This document shows positions 53,687-61,438 of a stretch of DNA of 64,000 bases, piece by piece. The DNA is from JAQVEB01 sp028698105 (GTDB taxonomy: Bacteria; Bacteroidota; Bacteroidia; Bacteroidales; Dysgonomonadaceae). The position numbers were made by a program, and so were the translations under genes. The stretch spans positions 39,720-103,719 of the forward strand of contig CAXYYA010000005.1 of assembly GCA_964293155.1 (NCBI GenBank). Direction: 5' to 3'. The notes under the pieces are model-generated. The model ran no database searches. It was not told the origin of the DNA and saw only the letters and a list, made by a program, of their open reading frames with translations. How positions within the stretch are numbered: the stretch's first letter is position 1; every line of letters starts with the position of its first letter.

Positions 53687-53969
53687 CGTTCGCGAATGAC
53701 GCAACATCAAACCGGAGTGTTGCCCACACACTCAAGAGTGACAAAAAGACACCATAGACTGTCCGTCAGATACTATGGAGTGACCCCGACACACTTCGGA
53801 GTGTCTCTGAGACACTCCGAAGAGACTCCGGGACACTCGGGAATGACAAAAACACACTCGCGACTGTCTGCCGGACACTCGAGAGTGACGTTGAGACAGT
53901 CCGAAGAGTCTTTGAGACACTCGGGAATGACTGCGTGACATAACGGAGTGGGGAAATGACATACCACAC
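53687..53969. repeat. Degenerate 21-bp tandem array, 13 units (array 2)
   Basis: Strictly 21-bp units start at 53687, 53708, 53729 and so on to 53939, with no indel: e.g. cactcaagagtgacaaaaaga, cacttcggagtgtctctgaga, cactcgagagtgacgttgaga, cactcgggaatgactgcgtga. Each has a CACTC-nn-GAGTG mini-palindrome followed by a 9-base purine-rich spacer. On the minus strand it reads heptads such as SQRHSRVSGRQSRV, comparable to the SDRYNDVSDRHNG heptads of array 1. No start or intact frame supports coding. It is followed by the hairpin at 53973-54005. Confidence 0.9.
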
Positions 53970-53972
53970 CAA

Positions 53973-54005
53973 AAGTAGCAGTTACTTCAAAAGTAACAGC
54001 TACTT
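53973..54005. repeat. 15-3-15 hairpin ending array 2
   Basis: AAGTAGCAGTTACTT, loop CAA, AAGTAACAGCTACTT: one mismatch at the arm centre. The same 15+3+15 layout and AAGTAGC/GCTACT ends as 26421-26453. From here to the precursor gene at 54528 there is no gene I can support; two CT/GA palindromic elements lie in that stretch. Confidence 0.85.
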
Positions 54006-54244
54006 AAGATAAGGGACACGATGCCTCCGGCTTCGTAAAGACGAAAAATTAAGGCAAACCCACGGTATGCGCTAGCTCAATGACCGTCTCACGATAAATA
54101 TTAAATGTAAAATGAATAATAAACCGTAAAAACAAACACGCCGCAACCGGCGCCAACTCCGCCACCTGCCTCTCCGTGCCGCAAGACACGCGAGAAAGCA
54201 GGAGCGGATGCCTCCCTTGCAAGGAGCAAGCCCTTTCTTTTTTA

Positions 54245-54282
54245 GCCCTCTCCCGTGAGGGGAGAGTTGGAGAGGGGTGGAA
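54245..54282. repeat. CT/GA-rich palindromic element, copy B
   Basis: CTCTCCC-GTGA-GGGGAGAG hairpin followed by ttggagaggggtgg. Same family as copy A. Intergenic. Confidence 0.75.
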
Positions 54283-54360
54283 GGCGCTGCAAAGATAACA
54301 AAAACACGGTAATTTCAAGCACCAACGGGTTTGGAAAATGAACTTGCCGGAAGCCACACT

Positions 54361-54423
54361 CACACTTTCCTTTCTTGTGGAGACGGTGTCCGCCCACCGG
54401 CGGAGGGTTAAGGAGAGGTAGTG
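54361..54423. repeat. CT/GA-rich palindromic element, degenerate copy C
   Basis: ctttcctttcttgtggagac, then ccgcccaccggcgg, then agggttaaggagaggtagtg; aligns over its length with copy A (7398-7466). It lies about 100 bp upstream of the RiPP precursor gene and could be part of its 5' region. Confidence 0.55.
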
Positions 54424-54527
54424 GTGCAGTAATTTCCAACCGGAAATAAGCACCGGGAAGCTGTATCAACCAATGGACGCGAATTCGAAAAGCGAAATGA
54501 GTAGAACAAAAATTAAATTTATGTAAA

Positions 54528-54689
54528 ATGAAAAATTTTGAATTAAGTTCAGAAACCCTTAATGAAATGGAAATGGATTCTATCATTGGAGGTACAAACG
54601 ATGATGCTGAACCAACATTTAATTGTTTTGGAGGCTATTGCGGATCAAGCTGCCAGCCTACTCAGCCCACAGAACCAATACAACTTTAA
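54528..54689 (+). CDS. RiPP precursor peptide with GG leader and three cysteines
   Basis: 53 aa, too short for standard ORF cut-offs. The leader is MKNFELSSETLNEMEMDSII ending in GG at 21-22. The LSxETLNEMEMDSIIGG pattern matches the GG-Bacteroidales natural-product precursor family (TIGR04149-like, from memory). The core starts TNDDAEPTFNCFGGYCGSSC and ends QPTQPTEPIQL; Cys33, Cys38 and Cys42 sit in a Gly/Ser-rich ring-like stretch. A radical SAM/SPASM enzyme gene follows 57 bp later and a C39-peptidase exporter further on, so Cys-to-backbone crosslinking, cleavage after GG and export are expected. Product size after cleavage would be 31 residues. Confidence 0.88.
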   Translation: MKNFELSSETLNEMEMDSIIGGTNDDAEPTFNCFGGYCGSSCQPTQPTEPIQL

Positions 54690-54699
54690 ATTATTAATC

Positions 54700-54729
54700 G
54701 AGAAGGAGGGGAGTTAACTTCTCCTTCTC
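54700..54729 (+). terminator. Hairpin between precursor and maturase genes (attenuator-like)
   Basis: GAGAAGGAG and CTCCTTCTC form a 9-bp stem with a 12-base loop. No proper T-run follows, so it may stabilise the precursor mRNA or partly terminate, giving more precursor than enzyme. Confidence 0.5.
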
Positions 54730-54745
54730 TTCATATTCAATAAAA

Positions 54746-56080
54746 ATGAAAGAAAGTAGATACAACTATTTTGTTCCTTATAAAGATCGTGTTATCTGTT
54801 TTAATGCGATGACTGCAAAAGTCTTTTCTGTGAACAAAGAAGAATTTATAGTCATTAAAGATTTTCTAAAAAAACCAAGTGAAGATTTTCAACATTTCGT
54901 TTTTTTTGAAAAATATGGTTTCATAGTAGATAATGAAACGGACGAGTTTGATCAATTTCTTTTAAAAAACAGATCGGCTATATTCGATAATAAATTTAAT
55001 CTTATAATTAATCCTACTTTGCAGTGCAACTTTAATTGTTGGTATTGCTATGAAAAGAACGTGCAGGGGCACATGTCTGAGGATACAATGAATCGCATAA
55101 AACTTTTGTTAACAAATTTGGTAAAGGAAAACAAGATATCCGGCTTAAAATTAAGCTGGTTTGGAGGAGAACCACTACTGAACTTTTACAACATAATATA
55201 TCCTTTAAGTCTTTTTGCGAAAGAGTTAATGGAGAAAAATAATTGTAGTTTCAGTAATAGTATAACAACAAATGGATATTTGATGGATGATAAAATGATA
55301 ACTCATTTTGAAGCAATAAAATTATTCTTTTTTCAAGTTACATTAGATGGAGATAAAGAAAGCCATGATAAGGTAAGAAATCAGAAAGGCAGTCCGTCTT
55401 TTGATAAGATAATTTCAAATATAATAAATCTACGGGCACTTGTCCCGGAATCGTTCGTGCGTTTAAGAATTAATTACACGAATGAGATAATAAACAAAGA
55501 TTATGAATCCATTTTAAAACAAATTCCGTTATCAGCCAGAGAGAAGATGTCTGTCGATTTTCAACGAGTTTGGCAAACAATAAAAGAAATTAATCCAAAG
55601 GATGGAGAGAATGATACTCTCCTTAAAGCTATCGACAGCGCGAATGATCTGGGCTTCTTGGTTCCTTTGGATGGTTTTTATTCTATTGGTAAATGTAATC
55701 AATGTTATGTTGATCGTTACAATTTTGCTCACATAAACTTTGATGGTAAAGTGTATAAATGCACAGCAAGAGATTATTCGGAAAAATATGTTTGTGGAGA
55801 TTTGACGAACGAAGGAAAAATAAACTGGCGCCATCAAAATACCAGAGCCGATATGCATAACAAAGCTCATTTCGACAATGACAAATGCAGAGACTGCAAG
55901 ATTTTACCACTTTGTGTCGGACCTTGCTATCAGGCTTATTTCGATTATAAAAATCAAAAGACGACAAACTTTTGTCCGCAACAATTTAGAGAGATTGGAG
56001 TAGAGAATTTTATTATTAATTATTATTTAAAAGTGAAAGATAATTATTTGAAAAATAAAAAACAAATGGAATTGGTGTAA
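54746..56080 (+). CDS. Radical SAM/SPASM peptide maturase
   Basis: 444 aa. A RiPP-recognition-like N-terminal part (about 1-85) precedes the radical SAM domain with the [4Fe-4S] motif CNFNCWYC (CxxxCxxC) at about 94-101, LKLSWFGGEPLLNF (GGEP) and SITTNGYLM. The SPASM part has many Cys: GKCNQCYVDRYNFAHINFDG, KVYKCTARDYSEKYVCGDL, CRDCKILPLCVGPCYQAYFD and FCPQQF, enough for two auxiliary clusters. Such enzymes make thioether or C-C crosslinks in precursor peptides; the target is the 53-aa peptide upstream. The gene is clearly more AT-rich than the exporter genes downstream. It resembles the GG-Bacteroidales maturase family (TIGR04148-like, from memory). Confidence 0.92.
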   Translation: MKESRYNYFVPYKDRVICFNAMTAKVFSVNKEEFIVIKDFLKKPSEDFQHFVFFEKYGFIVDNETDEFDQFLLKNRSAIFDNKFNLIINPTLQCNFNCWYCYEKNVQGHMSEDTMNRIKLLLTNLVKENKISGLKLSWFGGEPLLNFYNIIYPLSLFAKELMEKNNCSFSNSITTNGYLMDDKMITHFEAIKLFFFQVTLDGDKESHDKVRNQKGSPSFDKIISNIINLRALVPESFVRLRINYTNEIINKDYESILKQIPLSAREKMSVDFQRVWQTIKEINPKDGENDTLLKAIDSANDLGFLVPLDGFYSIGKCNQCYVDRYNFAHINFDGKVYKCTARDYSEKYVCGDLTNEGKINWRHQNTRADMHNKAHFDNDKCRDCKILPLCVGPCYQAYFDYKNQKTTNFCPQQFREIGVENFIINYYLKVKDNYLKNKKQMELV

Positions 56081-56111
56081 TATTATATCAGCTAGTACGT
56101 CAATAATATAG

Positions 56112-58553
56112 GTGAAAACAACTAAAAAATATTTACTAACTATGCTACGAGCAATATCATTTGTATCCGGATTCATCCTTATCCTTATTTTGCCCTGCAG
56201 GGTTTTAGCACAACATTCAATAGAAGGAATTGTTGTTGATGAAAAAACAATGAATCCCTTGGAATACGCAACAGTTGTTATTTATAATTCAGACTCAACT
56301 CTTGTTAAAGGAACAGTAACAAACGATAGGGGCTATTTCAAACTTGAAAACGTTAAGGACGACATCTATTCTTTAGAAGTGCGCCTTGTAGGCTTTACAT
56401 CAGTAAATACAAAAATCACTGTCAATAAAGATTTAGTACTGAAAACTATTGAATTAAGTGAAAATAGTACTGAATTAGGTGAAATTGAAGTTATAGCAAC
56501 AGCTCCCCCAATTCAGCAGAAATCAGATCGTTTAATTGTTAATGTAAGTTCTTACATGCTTACTGGGGGCAAAACGGCTATGGATGTAATTAAATCTCTT
56601 CCGGGTGTAGTTATGTTAGAAAACAACATATCGGTTATCGGGAAAAATGCTACAATCTATATTAATGGTAAAGCTGCCGATCCGACAGGAACAAGTACTT
56701 ACAAAATATTAGAAACCTTGCAAGGAAATCAGATTGAAAAAGTCGAACTAATAACGAACCCTTCTTCGCGTTATGATGCTGGCCATTCAGGCGCAATTGT
56801 GGATATTCGGTTGAAAAGAGATGAATCTTTGGGCTTCAACGGAACCGTTGCAACAATGTTGGGCATAAAAGAGTCCGGGATGATTTATGCACCCTCCTCT
56901 AGTGCAAATTTTCGTTCTTCAAAATTTAGCGTGTATGGATCATATGGAATTAATAATGGAAAATATACTCAACAATATCATGAATTGAAAAAATACCGTG
57001 ATTTGAAAATTCCAATAGAATATGATGAACTAGCTATTTATAAACCCAGCGGAACATCACAATACGCTCGATTTGGAATTGATTACTTTATTTCACCAAA
57101 ACATATTGTTGGCATTTTAGCAAATGGGAGTTTTTATAGTGGTGGTAATACTAACGAATCAACGACAAGTATAAAGAAGATAGAGAGTTCAAAAGTTGAT
57201 TCGAGTATTATCGCTCCCATTAACATGGATATAGATTCGAAAATGTATTCATTAAATTTAAATCATAAATGGATTATTAACGAAGGGAAAGAATTGTCTA
57301 CAGACTTTGTATTTTCTCGTGCAGATCATACCCAAGAACAAAAAATGGTTCTAAATTACCTTGATTCGGTAAGAAATGTGATGCGTCCATCAACTGGTAA
57401 TGGACACAACGTAGGCCAAAAAACGGATATTTGGACCTTGAAAATGGATTACCAAAGTCAGTTTTTGGATGATGGTATTATTGAAACGGGATGGCAGATA
57501 ACGCAAGTCCATAGAAATAATCGTCTGTTAGGATTCTCTTTGACTGACGATATCTGGGTGGAGAATATGAATCAATCTAATAATTTTATCTACAATGAAC
57601 GGATAATAGCCTTATATGCAAATTTATCAAAGAAATGGAGTAGACTCGAAATATCCGGAGGATTAAGGGGCGAACAAACATATCAGCATGGTAACCAGGA
57701 TGTTAATAACGATAATTTCTCTAACACTTATTTTGATATTTTTCCTTCTTCGTCTATACAGTATGCTTTAAAGGAAAATCAATCGCTATCCCTTTCGTAT
57801 TCTTATAAAATTGACAGGCCTTCATTTAGCATGCTAAATCCTTTTAAATTTTACATTTCACCCAATACATATTCTTCGGGCAATCCGGACCTAAAACCAT
57901 CATATAATCACCATTTACAGCTAAGATATACTTTGAAACAAAATATTTTAACATTAGCGTATAGTAAATATAATCAATTATTTATTCAAGAGCCATTTCA
58001 GAACGATGAATCTCAACAACAAAGTTTTACATATAAGAACTTTGGGACAGCAAATATCTATTCTTTATCATTGAATGTTCCGATATCCATATTCAAATGG
58101 TGGAATTTATATTTTAACGGAAATGCTTTTTATAGAGAATACTCTTCTCGATTTATGGGCGATGAATTTTATAATTCCTATTTAAATGGAAATATACGTT
58201 TAAGTAATCAGTTTAGTATTACCAAAGGATTAAAAATGCAATTAAATGGCTTTGTTGCCTCATATAGTTGGAATATCGCAAGAAAAATAAACAGTGCAGG
58301 GAGTATGGATTTATCGGTAGAAAAAACATTATGGGACGGTAAAGGGAATTTATCCGTATCAATAGAAGATCCCTTCAGATGGAATCAATACAGATCAGTC
58401 CTTAAATATAAGAATATTGATACTCAGAGCCATGTTATTCCCGATATGAGGATGGTAAGGGTTAATTTTACATATAGGTTTGGTTCAGATAAGGTTAAAC
58501 AAACAAGAAAAAGAAACACAGGAATTGAGAATATCGAGAAAAGATTGCAATAA
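56112..58553 (+). CDS. Outer-membrane beta-barrel/TonB-receptor-like protein of the RiPP locus
   Basis: 813 aa from the GTG at 56112; an ATG at 56142 (MLRAISFVSGFILILILPCR) is an equally good start, and both leave a signal peptide. A CarboxypepD_reg-like domain comes first (IEGIVVDEKTMNPLEYATVV, VKDDIYSLEVRLVGFTSVNT), then a plug (DVIKSLPGVVMLENNISVIG, IYINGKAADPTGTSTYKILE, IEKVELITNPSSRYDAGHSG) and a barrel of the OMP_b-brl_3 type (DRPSFSMLNPFKFYISPNTY, SSGNPDLKPSYNHHLQLRYT). No TonB box is evident. In the locus it may be the outer-membrane exit, an uptake receptor or a self-protection component. The gene is AT-rich like the maturase. Confidence 0.85.
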   Translation: MKTTKKYLLTMLRAISFVSGFILILILPCRVLAQHSIEGIVVDEKTMNPLEYATVVIYNSDSTLVKGTVTNDRGYFKLENVKDDIYSLEVRLVGFTSVNTKITVNKDLVLKTIELSENSTELGEIEVIATAPPIQQKSDRLIVNVSSYMLTGGKTAMDVIKSLPGVVMLENNISVIGKNATIYINGKAADPTGTSTYKILETLQGNQIEKVELITNPSSRYDAGHSGAIVDIRLKRDESLGFNGTVATMLGIKESGMIYAPSSSANFRSSKFSVYGSYGINNGKYTQQYHELKKYRDLKIPIEYDELAIYKPSGTSQYARFGIDYFISPKHIVGILANGSFYSGGNTNESTTSIKKIESSKVDSSIIAPINMDIDSKMYSLNLNHKWIINEGKELSTDFVFSRADHTQEQKMVLNYLDSVRNVMRPSTGNGHNVGQKTDIWTLKMDYQSQFLDDGIIETGWQITQVHRNNRLLGFSLTDDIWVENMNQSNNFIYNERIIALYANLSKKWSRLEISGGLRGEQTYQHGNQDVNNDNFSNTYFDIFPSSSIQYALKENQSLSLSYSYKIDRPSFSMLNPFKFYISPNTYSSGNPDLKPSYNHHLQLRYTLKQNILTLAYSKYNQLFIQEPFQNDESQQQSFTYKNFGTANIYSLSLNVPISIFKWWNLYFNGNAFYREYSSRFMGDEFYNSYLNGNIRLSNQFSITKGLKMQLNGFVASYSWNIARKINSAGSMDLSVEKTLWDGKGNLSVSIEDPFRWNQYRSVLKYKNIDTQSHVIPDMRMVRVNFTYRFGSDKVKQTRKRNTGIENIEKRLQ

Positions 58554-58565
58554 TTTAATTTTTAA

Positions 58566-60812
58566 ATGCCCTTCCCCTTCACCAAACAACCCGACTCCAT
58601 GGACTGCGGCCCCGCCTGTCTATCCATGATTTCCGAATATTACGGAAAGCGCTACACGTTGGAGTATTTGCGCGATAATTGTTTTATCGGTCGCGATGGG
58701 GTGTCGTTATTGGGAATTAGTAAAGCGGCGGAGAAAATAGGGTTTCACACCATTGGTGGTCGTCTCACATTCGACAAATTGGTGGAGAAAGCGCCGTTAC
58801 CTTGCATTGTGCATTGGAATCAGGAGCACTTTGTGGTGGTGTATAAAATAGCCCCCCGTAATCCCTCCAAAAGGAGGAAACTGTCTCCCCTCTCCCTGTG
58901 GAGGGGGGGTGGGGGTGAGGTCTATGTTGCCGATCCCGGTAAAGGCCTAATCACTTACACCCGCGAGGAATTCTGCAACTATTGGCTTAGCACCCAAACA
59001 GGTGGGGAAGAAAAAGGAGTGGCACTGCTTCTGGAACCCACTCAATTATTTTATGAACAAGAAGGTGATAAACAACCATCGGAAAACCGAATTAAATTTT
59101 TGTGGAAATACCTGGTAAAATACAAACGTTTTTTTACTCAACTCATATTAGGTCTGTTCATAGGAAGTATATTACAACTTGTTTTCCCGTTCCTTACGCA
59201 AGCCATTGTGGATACGGGAATTCAGGGAAAAGATATTCATTTTATCTGGTTGGTGCTGATCGCCCAAATGATGTTGCTTTTCAGCCGGACGGCCATTGAT
59301 TTTATCCGGCGTAAAATTCTGTTGCATATCAGTACGCGCATTAATGTATCGTTGATATCGGATTTTTTTATTAAACTGATGAAGTTGCCGATGAAGTTTT
59401 TCGATACCAAACTCACAGGCGACCTGCTGCAACGCATTGAAGACCACCGCCGCATCGAAAACTTCCTTACCAATCAAACTATCACCATTATATTTTCGGC
59501 ATTTACATTTATCATCTTTTCCATTGTTTTATTTATCTACAACGTTCCCATTTTTCTTGTCTTCCTCGTCGGCAGCATCTTGTACGGTGTTTGGATTTTG
59601 GTTTTTCTGAAGAAACGCCGCACGTTGGATTATAAGATGTTTGAACAACAAGGCATCAATCGCAACGTGGTGTACCAACTGATTACGGGTATGCAGGAAA
59701 TAAAGCTGCAAGGCTGCGAACAGCGAAAACGCTGGGAGTGGGAAGATGTGCAAGCCGATCTTTTTGATGTAAATATGCAATCGCTTAACTTAAAACAGAA
59801 TCAGGAAGCAGGCGGTATCTTTATTAATGAGTTGAAAAATATTCTGGTAACGGTGTTGGCAGCCACCGCGGTTATCAGTGGAAATCTAACGCTGGGTATG
59901 ATGCTTTCCATCCAATACATTATCGGGCAATTGAACAGTCCGGTAGAACAAATAATGGGTTTCATCTATCAATGGCAGGATGTGAGCATCAGCCTCGACC
60001 GTATGAACGAAATCCATACCCAGCAAAACGAAGAAGATGCGGATCGTACAATCAATACACTTTTTGGAAACAACGCCGATATTAATATCAGCAACCTTTG
60101 TTTTAAGTACGACGGAGCGCGTGCCGATTATGTACTTGATGATATTAACTTGAAGATTCCGCAGGGTAAAGTCACCGCCATTGTAGGTGCAAGCGGTAGT
60201 GGAAAAACTACACTCGTAAAGTTATTGCTTGGTTTTTACTCACCCAATGAAGGGAATATTTGGGTAGGCAATGAAAATTTGTCGAATTTCAACCTTGCAT
60301 GGTGGCGCAGCCAATGCGGGTCTGTTATGCAGGAAGGTTATTTGTTTTCGGACTCCATTGCCCGAAATATTGCCATATCGGACGATGAAATAGATATGGA
60401 ACAGCTTCGTTATGCCGCCTGCGTTGCCAATATTGCCGATTATATTGAGGCATTGCCGTTGGGTTATAATACCAAAATCGGACAAGACGGACAAGGTGTG
60501 AGCCAGGGGCAGCGACAACGAATATTGATTGCACGCGTGGTTTATAAAAATCCGCAATTTATTTTTCTGGATGAAGCAACAAACGCGCTCGACGCGAATA
60601 ACGAAAAAGCTATTGTTGAAAATCTGTCGGAATTCTATACAGGAAAAACAGTGATAGTAGTGGCACACCGGCTCAGCACGGTAAAAAATGCCGATCAGAT
60701 CGTAGTCCTCGATGCCGGAAAAATAGCGGAAGTAGGTTCTCACGAAGAATTAACACGAAAACGTGGAAAATATTATGAATTGGTGAAAAATCAGTTGGAA
60801 TTGGGGAATTAA
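58566..60812 (+). CDS. C39-peptidase ABC exporter (PCAT) with an in-frame palindromic insertion
   Basis: 748 aa. The C39 peptidase cleaves GG leaders: Cys14 in KQPDSMDCGPACLSM, His88 in HWNQEHFVVVY, Asp123 in VADPGKG. Between the His and Asp strands there is an extra segment, residues 96-118 (APRNPSKRRKLSPLSLWRGG plus GGE), encoded by a palindromic DNA repeat (58851-58919, exactly 23 codons). Six membrane helices follow (about 190-470). The ATPase has Walker A (IVGASGSGKTTLVKLL), the signature GVSQGQRQRILIAR, Walker B (FIFLDEATNALD) and the H loop (VVAHRLSTV). It exports the matured peptide across the inner membrane. Confidence 0.92.
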   Translation: MPFPFTKQPDSMDCGPACLSMISEYYGKRYTLEYLRDNCFIGRDGVSLLGISKAAEKIGFHTIGGRLTFDKLVEKAPLPCIVHWNQEHFVVVYKIAPRNPSKRRKLSPLSLWRGGGGEVYVADPGKGLITYTREEFCNYWLSTQTGGEEKGVALLLEPTQLFYEQEGDKQPSENRIKFLWKYLVKYKRFFTQLILGLFIGSILQLVFPFLTQAIVDTGIQGKDIHFIWLVLIAQMMLLFSRTAIDFIRRKILLHISTRINVSLISDFFIKLMKLPMKFFDTKLTGDLLQRIEDHRRIENFLTNQTITIIFSAFTFIIFSIVLFIYNVPIFLVFLVGSILYGVWILVFLKKRRTLDYKMFEQQGINRNVVYQLITGMQEIKLQGCEQRKRWEWEDVQADLFDVNMQSLNLKQNQEAGGIFINELKNILVTVLAATAVISGNLTLGMMLSIQYIIGQLNSPVEQIMGFIYQWQDVSISLDRMNEIHTQQNEEDADRTINTLFGNNADINISNLCFKYDGARADYVLDDINLKIPQGKVTAIVGASGSGKTTLVKLLLGFYSPNEGNIWVGNENLSNFNLAWWRSQCGSVMQEGYLFSDSIARNIAISDDEIDMEQLRYAACVANIADYIEALPLGYNTKIGQDGQGVSQGQRQRILIARVVYKNPQFIFLDEATNALDANNEKAIVENLSEFYTGKTVIVVAHRLSTVKNADQIVVLDAGKIAEVGSHEELTRKRGKYYELVKNQLELGN
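58851..58919. repeat. CT/GA palindromic element inside the exporter gene, copy D (in frame)
   Basis: CCTCC-AAAA-GGAGG (58864-58877) followed by ctcccctctccctgtggagg and a long G-rich arm. 69 bases, a multiple of three, without stop codons in the reading frame. Related to the intergenic copies at 7.4, 54.2 and 60.8 kb. Confidence 0.75.
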
Positions 60813-60850
60813 AGCCCACCCAACCCTCCCGAAGGGAGGGCTTTGGGAAG
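60812..60850. repeat. CT/GA palindromic element, copy E (between exporter and HlyD genes)
   Basis: CCCTCCC-GAA-GGGAGGG stem (60824-60840) extended by AAGCCC/GGGCTT outside. It starts at the stop codon of the exporter gene. In RNA it would be a strong hairpin without a T-run. Confidence 0.8.
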
Positions 60851-60880
60851 CCAAATGATGAATGTAATTGGACAAAAAAT

Positions 60881-61420
60881 ATGGAAAACAACAGATATAC
60901 TGATACTGTAAAGGAATGCGTCACTTCAAAAGCCTCCCCTAAGGGGAGGTTGGAGGGGCTTGAACTTCGCAGCGAAAAGGTGCGCAATATTATCGGAAAA
61001 ATACCTTCGGCGTTGGTACGTTACGGAACGGTTATTATCGGATTAGCACTGTTATCGTTGCTTGTTATTTCGGCTTTTATTCCATACAGAGAAACTGTTC
61101 CCGTAAAAATATCTGTGGTGGAAAGTGAATCCGGGCTTTATGGAAAAGCCATCGTTGCAAAAGACAAGTTAACCAAAATACACCTTGGAAACAATGTAGC
61201 GATAAATGATCCGCAATTGGGTTATCTTCAGGCAAAGGTGAGCCGTGTTTCATCACAACCATTTCCCGGAGACGGTTTTATGCGGGAAGTGGAAGTTTCA
61301 TTTCCACCATCCGTTTCCGATAAGATACAAAACGGGGATGTAATGGAGGGACGCATTATCTTATCCGACATTCCCGTTTTAACAAAGTTCCTGCAATCGC
61401 TGGGGATAAGATTTGGTTAA
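60881..61420 (+). CDS. Short HlyD-like membrane-fusion protein with an in-frame palindromic insertion
   Basis: 179 aa. MENNRYTDTVKE is followed by CVTSKASPKGRLEGLE, encoded by a palindromic repeat, then LRSEKVRNIIGKIPSALVRY, a membrane helix (about 47-66) and a beta-barrel-like periplasmic part (VPVKISVVESESGLYGKAIV, IHLGNNVAINDPQLGYLQAK). Related Bacteroidota proteins run from a short N-terminal ELRSEEV-type helix directly into the membrane helix. The coiled-coil hairpin of classical HlyD is absent, so the protein spans little of the periplasm and probably cooperates with the locus' outer-membrane protein. It is the last gene of the RiPP unit. Confidence 0.8.
   Translation: MENNRYTDTVKECVTSKASPKGRLEGLELRSEKVRNIIGKIPSALVRYGTVIIGLALLSLLVISAFIPYRETVPVKISVVESESGLYGKAIVAKDKLTKIHLGNNVAINDPQLGYLQAKVSRVSSQPFPGDGFMREVEVSFPPSVSDKIQNGDVMEGRIILSDIPVLTKFLQSLGIRFG
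60918..60965. repeat. CT/GA palindromic element inside the HlyD gene, copy F (in frame)
   Basis: CCTCCCC-TAA-GGGGAGG stem (60933-60949) followed by ttggaggggcttgaa. About 48 bases (16 codons), no stop in the frame used; the TAA of the loop is out of frame. Confidence 0.75.
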
Positions 61421-61438
61421 GATATTATTAAGAAAAAG

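Noticed and set aside
53657..53972. Overlapping frames on both strands of the 53.7-kb array
   Set aside because: Periodic 21-bp DNA keeps several frames open at once; none has a credible start or covers both ends of the array.
54049..54586. Minus-strand frames opposite the region upstream of the RiPP precursor
   Set aside because: They run across palindromic elements and antisense to the precursor; composition and content do not look like protein.
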